This document shows, one piece after another, positions 56,498 to 64,000 of a stretch of 64,000 bases of DNA. Source of the stretch: Cedecea colo (GTDB taxonomy: Bacteria; Pseudomonadota; Gammaproteobacteria; Enterobacterales; Enterobacteriaceae); NCBI RefSeq assembly GCF_011808225.1, contig NZ_SOYS01000009.1, positions 1 to 64,000 of the forward strand, written 5' to 3'. Below the pieces are notes generated by a model, which did no database searches, had not been told where the DNA came from, and was given only the letters and a program-made list of their open reading frames with translations. The position numbers were made by a program, and so were the translations under genes. Within the stretch, counting starts at the first letter, position 1, and every line of letters starts with the position of its first letter.

Positions 56498-57514
56498 ATG
56501 CAAAAGAAATCCATCTACGTTGCCTACACCGGCGGCACCATCGGCATGCAGCGTTCTGAGCAGGGTTACATTCCCGTTTCTGGACATCTGCAACGCCAGC
56601 TGGCATTGATGCCTGAATTCCATCGCCAGGAAATGCCGGACTTTACCATCCACGAATATCAGCCGCTGATGGACTCGTCGGATATGACGCCGGAAGACTG
56701 GCAGCATATCGCCGATGACATCAGGGCGCATTACGATGAATACGACGGCTTCGTCATTCTGCACGGCACGGATACCATGGCTTTCACCGCCTCGGCGCTG
56801 TCGTTTATGCTGGAAAACCTCAGCAAACCGGTGATTGTAACTGGCTCGCAAATCCCGCTTGCCGAACTGCGTTCCGACGGGCAAATCAACCTGCTGAATT
56901 CGCTGTATGTGGCGGCAAATTTTCCCGTCAACGAAGTTACCTTGTTCTTCAATAATCGGCTGTATCGCGGCAACCGCACCACCAAAGCTCATGCCGATGG
57001 TTTTGATGCTTTCGCCTCGCCTAATCTGCCTGCGCTGCTCGAAGCGGGCATTCATATTCGTCGCCTGAACACGCCTGCCGCCCCGCAAGGTGAAGGAGAA
57101 CTTATCGTTCACCCGATTACGCCGCAGCCGATTGGCGTGGTGACAATTTATCCGGGCATTTCTGCTAACGTTATTGGTAACTTCCTGCGTCAGCCGGTCA
57201 AGGCGCTGATCCTTCGTTCGTATGGCGTGGGTAACGCGCCGCAGCATGGCGCATTCCTTCAGGAGCTGCAGGAAGCCTGCTCGCGCGGCATTGTGGTGGT
57301 GAACCTCACCCAGTGTATGTCCGGGAAAGTGAATATGGGCGGCTACGCTACGGGTAATGCGCTTGCGCAGGCGGGCGTTATCAGCGGCTATGATATGACT
57401 GTTGAAGCGACGCTGACTAAACTGCACTATCTGCTAAGTCAGGGTCTGGATGCGCAGGCCATTCGCGATGCGATGTCGCGAAATCTGCGTGGGGAATTAA
57501 CACCTGATGAGTAA
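56498..57514 (+). CDS. ansA: L-asparaginase I, cytoplasmic
   Basis: Hydrolyses asparagine to aspartate and ammonia. 338 residues. The two catalytic threonines are in AYTGGTIGMQ near residue 14 and in LHGTDTMAFTASAL near residue 91. No signal peptide, so it is type I. It starts MQKKSIYVAYTGG at 56498. It is nine bases before pncA, in a likely operon. Confidence 0.95.
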   Translation: MQKKSIYVAYTGGTIGMQRSEQGYIPVSGHLQRQLALMPEFHRQEMPDFTIHEYQPLMDSSDMTPEDWQHIADDIRAHYDEYDGFVILHGTDTMAFTASALSFMLENLSKPVIVTGSQIPLAELRSDGQINLLNSLYVAANFPVNEVTLFFNNRLYRGNRTTKAHADGFDAFASPNLPALLEAGIHIRRLNTPAAPQGEGELIVHPITPQPIGVVTIYPGISANVIGNFLRQPVKALILRSYGVGNAPQHGAFLQELQEACSRGIVVVNLTQCMSGKVNMGGYATGNALAQAGVISGYDMTVEATLTKLHYLLSQGLDAQAIRDAMSRNLRGELTPDE

Positions 57515-57523
57515 GGAGAGTCG

Positions 57524-58159
57524 ATGACCAAGCGTGCATTATTACTGGTCGATTTGCAGAACGATTTCTGTGCTGGCGGCGCGCTGGCCGTGACGGAAGG
57601 TGACAGCACAATTGATGTGGCAAACGAGCTGATTAACCGCTGTAAAGCGCGTGACGACGCGATCGTTGCCTCTCAGGACTGGCATCCCGCTAATCATGGC
57701 AGCTTTGCCAGCGTGCAGGTTACCGAGCCTTATACCCAGGGCGAGCTTGATGGTTTACCGCAAACCTGGTGGCCCGTTCATTGCGTGCAAAATACCGAAG
57801 GGGCCGCCTTTCATCCTTTGCTCAATGCTAAAGCTATCGACGCCGTGTTCCATAAAGGCGAAAACCCCGCTATCGATAGCTACAGCGCATTTTTTGATAA
57901 CGGTCATCGCCAGAAAACCGGGCTGGACACATGGCTGCGCGAATGCGGCATAACAGAATTGATCGTGCTGGGACTCGCCACCGATTATTGCGTGAGATTT
58001 ACCGTGCTGGACGCGTTGAAGCTGGGCTACGCCGTCACGGTTATTACCGACGGCTGCCGTGGGGTTAATATCCATCCGCAGGACAGCCTGATGGCTTTCC
58101 AGGACATGTCAGCAGCAGGTGCCGTGCTGATGACGCTTGCCGATTTCTCCTGCCGGTAA
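57524..58159 (+). CDS. pncA: Nicotinamidase/pyrazinamidase
   Basis: Converts nicotinamide to nicotinate in NAD salvage. 211 residues, isochorismatase-like fold. Catalytic Asp10 is in LLLVDLQNDFC and the catalytic Cys is in GLATDYCVRFT; the metal-site stretch SQDWHPANHGSF is present. Shares its transcript with ansA. Confidence 0.95.
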   Translation: MTKRALLLVDLQNDFCAGGALAVTEGDSTIDVANELINRCKARDDAIVASQDWHPANHGSFASVQVTEPYTQGELDGLPQTWWPVHCVQNTEGAAFHPLLNAKAIDAVFHKGENPAIDSYSAFFDNGHRQKTGLDTWLRECGITELIVLGLATDYCVRFTVLDALKLGYAVTVITDGCRGVNIHPQDSLMAFQDMSAAGAVLMTLADFSCR

Positions 58160-58232
58160 CGATCGGGGCGCCCGCGCCCTGCTTCTTTTTCGACCCTGCT
58201 CTCATTTTGAAGGTTATTTGCTCGCCCTTTTT

Positions 58233-58246
58233 TGAGAGCGCTCTCA
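58233..58246. promoter_or_regulatory. LacI-family operator-like palindrome before the chitinase gene
   Basis: TGAGAGCGCTCTCA is a perfect 14-base palindrome. It fits the LacI/CcpA-type pattern TG-N-NA-NCGNT-N-NCA and lies 87 bases before the chitinase start. The regulator is not known from the sequence. Confidence 0.55.
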
Positions 58247-58332
58247 TAATCTTCCTGCTTATTTATTCAGCGTTTAGCTGATTTTTACCTCTTCAGAGGT
58301 TTTTCAATATTGTCCGTCAAAGAGGAATTGCT

Positions 58333-59604
58333 ATGAAGTGTACGCGCAACTTGCTGCCGTTGCTGGCAGCGCTCCCACTCGCTTTTGCCGGTGTCGCCCA
58401 TGCAAAAAATTATCTTTCAGTCGGTTATTTTAACGGTGGCGGCGATATAACGGCCGGGCCGGGAGGCGACGTTAACAAGCTTGATGTCCGGCAGATTACC
58501 CACCTTAACTATTCGTTTGGCCTTATCTACAACGATGAAAAAGGTGAAACTAACACGGCGTTAAAAGACCCCGCTAAGCTGCATCAAATCTGGCTTTCGC
58601 CAAAAGTAACGGCCGATCTGGAAAAAATTTCTGCCCTGCGCAAACAGAATCCCCGGCTGAAAGTGCTGCTTTCCGTGGGCGGCTGGGGCGCACGTGGTTT
58701 CTCCGGGGCGGCGGCAAGCCCGGAAAACAGAGCCATTTTTATCCGGTCGGCGCAGGAGGTTATCAAGCGCTATGGCCTGGACGGCATCGATCTGGACTGG
58801 GAATACCCGATTAACGGCGCGTGGGGTCTGGTGGATGCAACTGAAGCTGACCGCGATAACTTCACCGCCCTGCTTAACGAACTACGGCAGGCGCTGGGTA
58901 AAGAGAAATTGCTGACCATTGCCGTGGGCGCCAATGTGAAAAGCCCAACAGAATGGGTGGACGTAAAAGCCATCGCCCCGGCGCTGGATTACATCAATCT
59001 GATGACCTACGACATGGCTTACGGTACGCAATATTTCAACGCCAATCTGTATGATTCGAAAGCCTGGCCGACGGTTGCCAGCGCAGATAAGTACAGCGCG
59101 AATTTTGTGGTGAACAACTACATAGCAGCGGGACTGAAGCCTGCGCAGCTGAACCTCGGTATCGGCTTCTATGGCCGCGTGCCTAAGCGCGCGACCGAAC
59201 CCGGCATCGACTGGGATAAACCAGACGCGGCAAAAAATCCGGTAACGCAGCCTTATTTTGGCGCACCGGAGAAAGCGATCTTCGCTTCGTACGGGTTAGA
59301 TCTGACCAAAGACAGCTATTTCAAATACAACGCTATCGTCAGCAAGCTGCTTAACGATCCGCAGAAACGTTTTACAGCACGCTGGGATGACGATGCGAAG
59401 GTGCCGTATCTGACCATGAAGACTTCAGAGGGCAAAGATGTCTTTGCTATCTCTTATGAAAATCCAAAGTCCGTGGCGATTAAAGCGGAATATATCAAGC
59501 GCAAGGGCCTGGGCGGCGCGATGTTCTGGGAGTATGGCGCCGACGATAAAAACCAGCTAGCGAAGCAGCTTGCCCGGACGCTGGGGATTCAGAGCGGACA
59601 TTAA
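58333..59604 (+). CDS. Secreted GH18 chitinase
   Basis: 423 residues. A signal peptide ends near AHA-KN (residue 24). One glycoside hydrolase family 18 barrel fills the rest. The active-site motif DGIDLDWEYP has the catalytic Glu157; SVGGWG at 115-120 and NLMTYDMAYG near 220 are also typical. No carbohydrate-binding module is seen. It should cut chitin or chito-oligosaccharides in the periplasm or outside. In E. coli no chitinase lies between pncA and yeaC, so the gene is an insertion relative to that map. I cannot give it a specific chi symbol. Start ATG follows AGAGGAA. Confidence 0.92.
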   Translation: MKCTRNLLPLLAALPLAFAGVAHAKNYLSVGYFNGGGDITAGPGGDVNKLDVRQITHLNYSFGLIYNDEKGETNTALKDPAKLHQIWLSPKVTADLEKISALRKQNPRLKVLLSVGGWGARGFSGAAASPENRAIFIRSAQEVIKRYGLDGIDLDWEYPINGAWGLVDATEADRDNFTALLNELRQALGKEKLLTIAVGANVKSPTEWVDVKAIAPALDYINLMTYDMAYGTQYFNANLYDSKAWPTVASADKYSANFVVNNYIAAGLKPAQLNLGIGFYGRVPKRATEPGIDWDKPDAAKNPVTQPYFGAPEKAIFASYGLDLTKDSYFKYNAIVSKLLNDPQKRFTARWDDDAKVPYLTMKTSEGKDVFAISYENPKSVAIKAEYIKRKGLGGAMFWEYGADDKNQLAKQLARTLGIQSGH

Positions 59605-59612
59605 CAGTTTGC

Positions 59613-59638
59613 CTCCCTCTCCTTGCCGGGAGAGGGAG
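59613..59638. terminator. Hairpin between the chitinase gene and yeaC
   Basis: Stem CTCCCTCTCC/GGAGAGGGAG with a six-base loop lies between these convergent genes. No T run follows, so it is a possible terminator. Confidence 0.5.
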
Positions 59639-59643
59639 CAGCG

Positions 59644-59922
59644 CTACAGCTTCACCGTCACAATCGGCGCAGGCTCAATGCCGAACTCTGCTTTTAACTG
59701 CTGCTTACTCTTCATTACGATGTTGCCGTCGGTGCCGATGGACATATGCTGTGCATCGACGTTATGCCGCGTTTGCCACATCATCACCAGTTGCAGACTG
59801 TTTTCTTTCTGGTCTGGCGTTAATGCCACGCCGTCCGGCCATTTACCTAACTCAACCGCGGTCACCAGACGCTGATAAATTTCCGGCGTCATCGCGGCTA
59901 ACATATCATCCAGATTCATCAT
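59644..59922 (-). CDS. yeaC: DUF1315 protein YeaC
   Basis: 92 residues from the ATG-ATG pair (MMNLDDMLAAMTPEIYQRL); E. coli YeaC has 90 and starts MNLDD. The conserved core is VELGKWPDGVALT and QLVMMWQTRHN. Function unknown. A longer frame reaching into msrB is open but was rejected because AGGAAG sits before this start. It lies just after msrB on the same strand. Confidence 0.88.
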   Translation of the reverse strand: MMNLDDMLAAMTPEIYQRLVTAVELGKWPDGVALTPDQKENSLQLVMMWQTRHNVDAQHMSIGTDGNIVMKSKQQLKAEFGIEPAPIVTVKL

Positions 59923-59962
59923 GCGGGTTGCTTCCTGTGGAATAATTGGCTGAATCGATTTT

Positions 59963-60376
59963 TCACCCTTTCGTTTGCTCGCCGTCTTTTTCATCGGTGA
60001 AGCTTAACGATGCGGAATTCACGCAGTAGCGTTCGCCTGTAGGCTGCGGCCCGTCAGGGAAAACGTGGCCAAGGTGCGCTTCGCAGTTGCCGCAGCGGAT
60101 CTCGACCCGCTCCATCCCGTGTGAAAAATCCTTTATATAACGGATGGCCGTCTCGCTTACCGGCTCGTAAAAGCTCGGCCAGCCGCAGCCGGAGTCATAC
60201 TTGGATTCAGACATAAACAACGGTGCATCGCAGACCAGGCAGTGATAGACACCGTCACGTTTGTTATGCAGCAGACGCCCCGAAAACGGCGGCTCTGTGC
60301 CGTGTTGTTGGGTGACATAAAACTGCATCTCGTTAAGGTTTTTTTTCGCGAAATCAGGGGGGGTTTGGTTAGCCAT
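59963..60376 (-). CDS. msrB: Peptide methionine (R)-S-oxide reductase MsrB
   Basis: Repairs methionine-R-sulfoxide in proteins using thioredoxin. 137 residues. Zinc cysteines are 46, 49, 95 and 98 (CLVC and CGNC). The catalytic cysteine is Cys118 in [11 protein letters not shown]. Divergent from gapA; probably cotranscribed with yeaC. Confidence 0.96.
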   Translation of the reverse strand: MANQTPPDFAKKNLNEMQFYVTQQHGTEPPFSGRLLHNKRDGVYHCLVCDAPLFMSESKYDSGCGWPSFYEPVSETAIRYIKDFSHGMERVEIRCGNCEAHLGHVFPDGPQPTGERYCVNSASLSFTDEKDGEQTKG

Positions 60377-60497
60377 ATGCGTGCGTCTCGGGCAATAATT
60401 GCAGTGACTGATAACAGCATGATTCTAACAAAAAATTAACAACGCCGCGCAGCTTTTTGTTCTAAACTTAGGCCTGAATTTCTGGCGCAGCACTAAT

Positions 60498-60513
60498 TGT
60501 GATATGCATCACA
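60498..60513. promoter_or_regulatory. CRP-cAMP site between msrB and gapA
   Basis: TGTGATATGCATCACA is a perfect palindrome and an exact match to the CRP consensus TGTGA-N6-TCACA. E. coli gapA has a catabolite-sensitive promoter under CRP, so control of gapA is likely; msrB is also within reach. Confidence 0.85.
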
Positions 60514-60650
60514 TTTTTGTTGGATGTGCCCTTTAAAATTCCCGGATTCGCCCTCATATGGTCGACAGCCAAGAGGGAAACGTGAAGCGGTTTGATCGTA
60601 CGATTGGTGTCCACAGGATTGATTTGTCGCAATGATTGACACGATTCCGC

Positions 60651-60678
60651 TTGACGCTGCGTAAGGTTTTTGTAATTT
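60651..60678 (+). promoter_or_regulatory. gapA sigma-70 promoter
   Basis: TTGACG at 60651-60656 and TAATTT at 60673-60678 are 16 bases apart. The stretch is nearly the same as the E. coli gapA P1 promoter. The start would lie about 35 bases before the ATG. A second promoter, heat- or CRP-driven, probably lies upstream. Confidence 0.75.
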
Positions 60679-60709
60679 TACAGGCAACCTTTTATTCACT
60701 AACAAATAG

Positions 60710-61717
<1,008 letters not shown>

Positions 61718-61741
61718 GCTGCGATGAGTAATTAATCCCAG

Positions 61742-61769
61742 AAGGGCGACAATGGTCGCCCTTTTTTTT
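61742..61769 (+). terminator. gapA terminator
   Basis: Stem AAGGGCGAC/GTCGCCCTT, loop AATG, followed by eight T. A strong intrinsic terminator between gapA and yeaD. Confidence 0.92.
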
Positions 61770-61794
61770 CGCTTTCGATATATAGGTTGAGTCA

Positions 61795-62682
61795 ATGATT
61801 ACTAAAATTTTTGCCCTTCCGGTTATTGAACAGATCGCCCCTGTCCTCTCTCGTCGTCAGCTTGATGAACTGGACGTAATTGTGGTCGATCACCCACAGG
61901 TACGCGCCTCCGTGGCTTTACAGGGGGCGCATCTGCTCTCCTGGAAACCGGCCGGTGAAGAAGAAGTCCTGTGGCTGAGCAACAACACGCCGTTTAAAAA
62001 TGGCAAAGCGCTGCGCGGCGGCGTGCCGGTCTGCTGGCCGTGGTTTGGCCCGGCTGAAGATAAAGCCCTGCCCGCGCACGGCTTTGCCCGTAATTTGCCG
62101 TGGACGCTGAGCGCGCATAGCGAAGACGCCAGCGGCGTTTCGCTGACGTTTGAACTGCAAAGCAGCGATGAAACCCGCAAGCTCTGGCCGCATGATTTCA
62201 CTCTGTACGCACGTTATAAGCTGGGTAAAACCTGCGAAATGGAGCTGGAAGCGCACGGTGAATTTGAAGTCACCAGCGCCCTGCACACCTATTTCAACGT
62301 GGGCAATATTGCCGATGTGAAAGTGAGCGGCCTGGGCGATATCTATATCGACAAGGTGCTCGGCGGTGAAAAAGGCCAGTTAACCGATGGCGTGCAGACT
62401 TTCCCCGATCGTACCGATCGCGTTTACCTGGCGGCAGAAGAATGCAGCGTCATTCATGATGCAAGCCTGAAGCGCACCATTGACGTTGAGCATCGCCACC
62501 ACAGCAACGTAGTGGGCTGGAATCCGGGCCCGGCGCTGTCTGCCTCGATGGGCGATATGCCGGACGACGGCTATAAGACTTTTGTTTGTGTAGAAACGGC
62601 TTGCGTGACAACGTCACAAAAAGCGAGCACCGACAAACCGGCGCGCCTGGCAGCAACGCTGCGTGTAGCGAAGAACGGCTAA
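61795..62682 (+). CDS. yeaD: Glucose-6-phosphate 1-epimerase
   Basis: Aldose-1-epimerase-like hexose-6-phosphate mutarotase, 295 residues. The conserved stretches are GGVPVCWPWFGPAEDK near residue 76, the catalytic His in PAHGFARNLPW and FVCVETACV with the catalytic Glu near the C-terminus. It follows gapA and ends four bases into convergent yeaE. Confidence 0.94.
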   Translation: MITKIFALPVIEQIAPVLSRRQLDELDVIVVDHPQVRASVALQGAHLLSWKPAGEEEVLWLSNNTPFKNGKALRGGVPVCWPWFGPAEDKALPAHGFARNLPWTLSAHSEDASGVSLTFELQSSDETRKLWPHDFTLYARYKLGKTCEMELEAHGEFEVTSALHTYFNVGNIADVKVSGLGDIYIDKVLGGEKGQLTDGVQTFPDRTDRVYLAAEECSVIHDASLKRTIDVEHRHHSNVVGWNPGPALSASMGDMPDDGYKTFVCVETACVTTSQKASTDKPARLAATLRVAKNG

Positions 62683-63530
62683 ACCATAGCTAAAGGCGTT
62701 TTGTGGCCCGGTGCCGGAAACGCCTTTTCCATCACGGCAATTTCTTCGTTACTCAGGGTTATTTCGCGCGCCGCAGCGTTCTCTTTAACATGCGCCACGC
62801 TGCCGGCTTTTGGAATCGCCATCACGCCGTTATGGCTTATCAACCACGCTAATAACAACTGCGCGACAGCGACGCCCTTCTGCGCAGCCATTTGCTTCAG
62901 CGCCGGATGATTCATCAGCCCATCGCGCAATCGCCCCGCCTGAGCCAGCGGGCAATAGGCCATCACCGGCATGTTTTGTTGCTGGCACCATGGCAATAGA
63001 TCGTGCTCAATGCCACGCGAAGCTAAATGATAAAGCACCTGATTGGTTGCACATTCTGCACCACCGGCAAGCACGGTGAGCTCCCGCATATCGTCATAAT
63101 CGAGATTTGATACGCCCCAACGGCGGATTTTCCCCTGCTGCTTCAGGGCTTGCATGGCGCTAACGGTTTCTTCCAGCGGGATATCCCCGCGCCAGTGCAG
63201 CAGATAAAGGTCGAGATAATCGCTCTGCAAACGTTTGAGGCTGGCTTCACAGGCGGCAATAGCTCGTTCTCCGCCCGCGTTCCATGGATAGACTTTCGAA
63301 ACAAGGAAAACCTCGTCACGCCGTCCGCGAATGGCTTCGCCAACTATGCGTTCCGCGCCGCCCTCGGCGTACATTTCAGCCGTGTCGATAAGCGTCAAAC
63401 CAAGATCGATACCTGCCTGCAGGGCATGAACCTCATCCCGACGCTGTAACGCCTTCTCGCCCATAGCCCAGGTTCCCTGCCCTATTGCCGGTAAGCCCTT
63501 GTTTGCTGAAAAATGAATCTGTCTGGTCAT
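62679..63530 (-). CDS. yeaE: Aldo/keto reductase, methylglyoxal reductase YeaE
   Basis: 283 residues, NADPH-dependent AKR family. Catalytic Asp and Tyr are in LIDTAEMYAEGGAE, Lys in FLVSKVYPW, His in LYLLHWRG. E. coli YeaE reduces methylglyoxal to acetol. The start is ATG at the complement of 63528-63530 (MTRQIHFSANKGLP). Its stop overlaps that of yeaD by four bases. Confidence 0.94.
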   Translation of the reverse strand: MTRQIHFSANKGLPAIGQGTWAMGEKALQRRDEVHALQAGIDLGLTLIDTAEMYAEGGAERIVGEAIRGRRDEVFLVSKVYPWNAGGERAIAACEASLKRLQSDYLDLYLLHWRGDIPLEETVSAMQALKQQGKIRRWGVSNLDYDDMRELTVLAGGAECATNQVLYHLASRGIEHDLLPWCQQQNMPVMAYCPLAQAGRLRDGLMNHPALKQMAAQKGVAVAQLLLAWLISHNGVMAIPKAGSVAHVKENAAAREITLSNEEIAVMEKAFPAPGHKTPLAMV

Positions 63531-63607
63531 AACGCTTCCTTCACAGTTTGCCTCGTCATAATGCAAACGGGGCGCAAGCGCCCCGTAAATATGCATAAAT
63601 TGCACTA

Positions 63608-64000
63608 TCAGAAACTATAGGTTATGCCGGCAGAAATCAGACTGCTCCATGATTTATCGACCATCGGGCTGTCTTTGATCTCATTACCCAGGCGGTTGTA
63701 ACGTCCGCTGCCATACACGCTCCAGTCGTCAGCAAACTTGTAGCTCGCCGTCAGTTCCAGATACGGGTTCCAGCTATCGTCAGCATCGTAGCTATTCAGA
63801 CCGCTACGTCTCGCCTCATTATGGGAAACCCCATAATAGTAATCATTATAGTTTTCGCTGTGCCACGCCATACCAATGCCCGGCGTCAGGGTTAACGCGC
63901 CGTTGGTATAGCGGTACAGCCAGGCCAGATCCCAGACGATGCCGTTGCTGTTATCCAGCGTATCGCCCGACAGCGTCGTACGCAGGAAACCATATTCAGT
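63608..64000 (-). CDS. mipA: MltA-interacting protein MipA, 5' end beyond the window
   Basis: The last 130 codons of a MipA/OmpV-family outer-membrane protein; the start lies outside the window. Typical stretches are YYGVSHNEARRSGLNSYDAD and SPMVDKSWSSLISAGITYSF, the latter ending in the aromatic C-terminal residue of beta barrels. MipA links the lytic enzyme MltA to PBP1B in the murein machinery of E. coli. Same place after yeaE as in E. coli. Confidence 0.94.
   Translation of the reverse strand, partial: TEYGFLRTTLSGDTLDNSNGIVWDLAWLYRYTNGALTLTPGIGMAWHSENYNDYYYGVSHNEARRSGLNSYDADDSWNPYLELTASYKFADDWSVYGSGRYNRLGNEIKDSPMVDKSWSSLISAGITYSF

Noticed and set aside
56294-57427. Open frame of 377 codons opposite sppA and ansA
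   Set aside because: Antisense to two intact conserved genes, rich in His and Arg as is usual for shadow frames.

Overview
The window is chromosomal DNA from a member of the Enterobacteriaceae. Gene order follows the Escherichia coli K-12 block from ppsA to mipA almost gene for gene, and most predicted proteins match E. coli ones closely in length and sequence. It is not E. coli itself. It carries a histidine-utilisation (hut) cluster, an extra KduD-type dehydrogenase, an orphan LacI-family regulator, a GH18 chitinase and the wreck of a heme-uptake locus, and it lacks arpB. An Enterobacter, Kosakonia, Cedecea, Klebsiella or similar genus is likely; the genus cannot be fixed by eye. I see no phage, insertion sequence, CRISPR array, tRNA or rRNA.

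Layout. 1-4.5 kb: ppsA (cut by the window edge), its regulator ppsR, aroH with a TrpR operator, then a frameshifted hemP and a fragment of a heme ABC ATPase. 4.5-8.5 kb: selO, ydiV, an orphan LacI regulator and nlpC. 8.5-18.2 kb, all on the minus strand: btuD, btuE, btuC, then the translation block ihfA-pheT-pheS-pheM-rplT-rpmI-infC-thrS. 18.2-19.1 kb: A+T-rich DNA without a convincing gene. 19.1-27.5 kb: ydiY, pfkB, ydiZ, yniA, yniB, hxpB, kduD-like, ydjM, tcyP, cedA. 27.7-33.9 kb: katE, a CspA-family gene, osmE, nadE, yddG, cho. 34-41.7 kb: the hut cluster wrapped around ves. 41.8-48.8 kb: spy and the arginine succinyltransferase operon astCADBE. 49.3-58.2 kb: xthA, nudG, ynjH, topB, selD, ydjA, sppA, ansA, pncA. 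58.3-64 kb: chitinase, yeaC, msrB, gapA, yeaD, yeaE and the 3' end of mipA.

How the genes work together. The ast operon, with a sigma-54 promoter, degrades arginine to glutamate. The hut genes should take histidine to N-formylglutamate, but the repressor gene hutC has a frameshift and a stop, and hutG, the last step, has lost its middle. The cluster therefore appears derepressed and cut short. SOS-controlled genes (ydjM, cho), RpoS-type genes (katE, osmE) and periplasmic stress genes (spy, msrB) are spread between them.

I found no clearly new multi-gene system. The observations most worth following are the two decaying loci (hmu and hut), a LacI-type palindrome in front of the chitinase, a KdgR-like palindrome in front of the kduD paralogue, and a run of tandem hairpins after tcyP that could be an unannotated small RNA.
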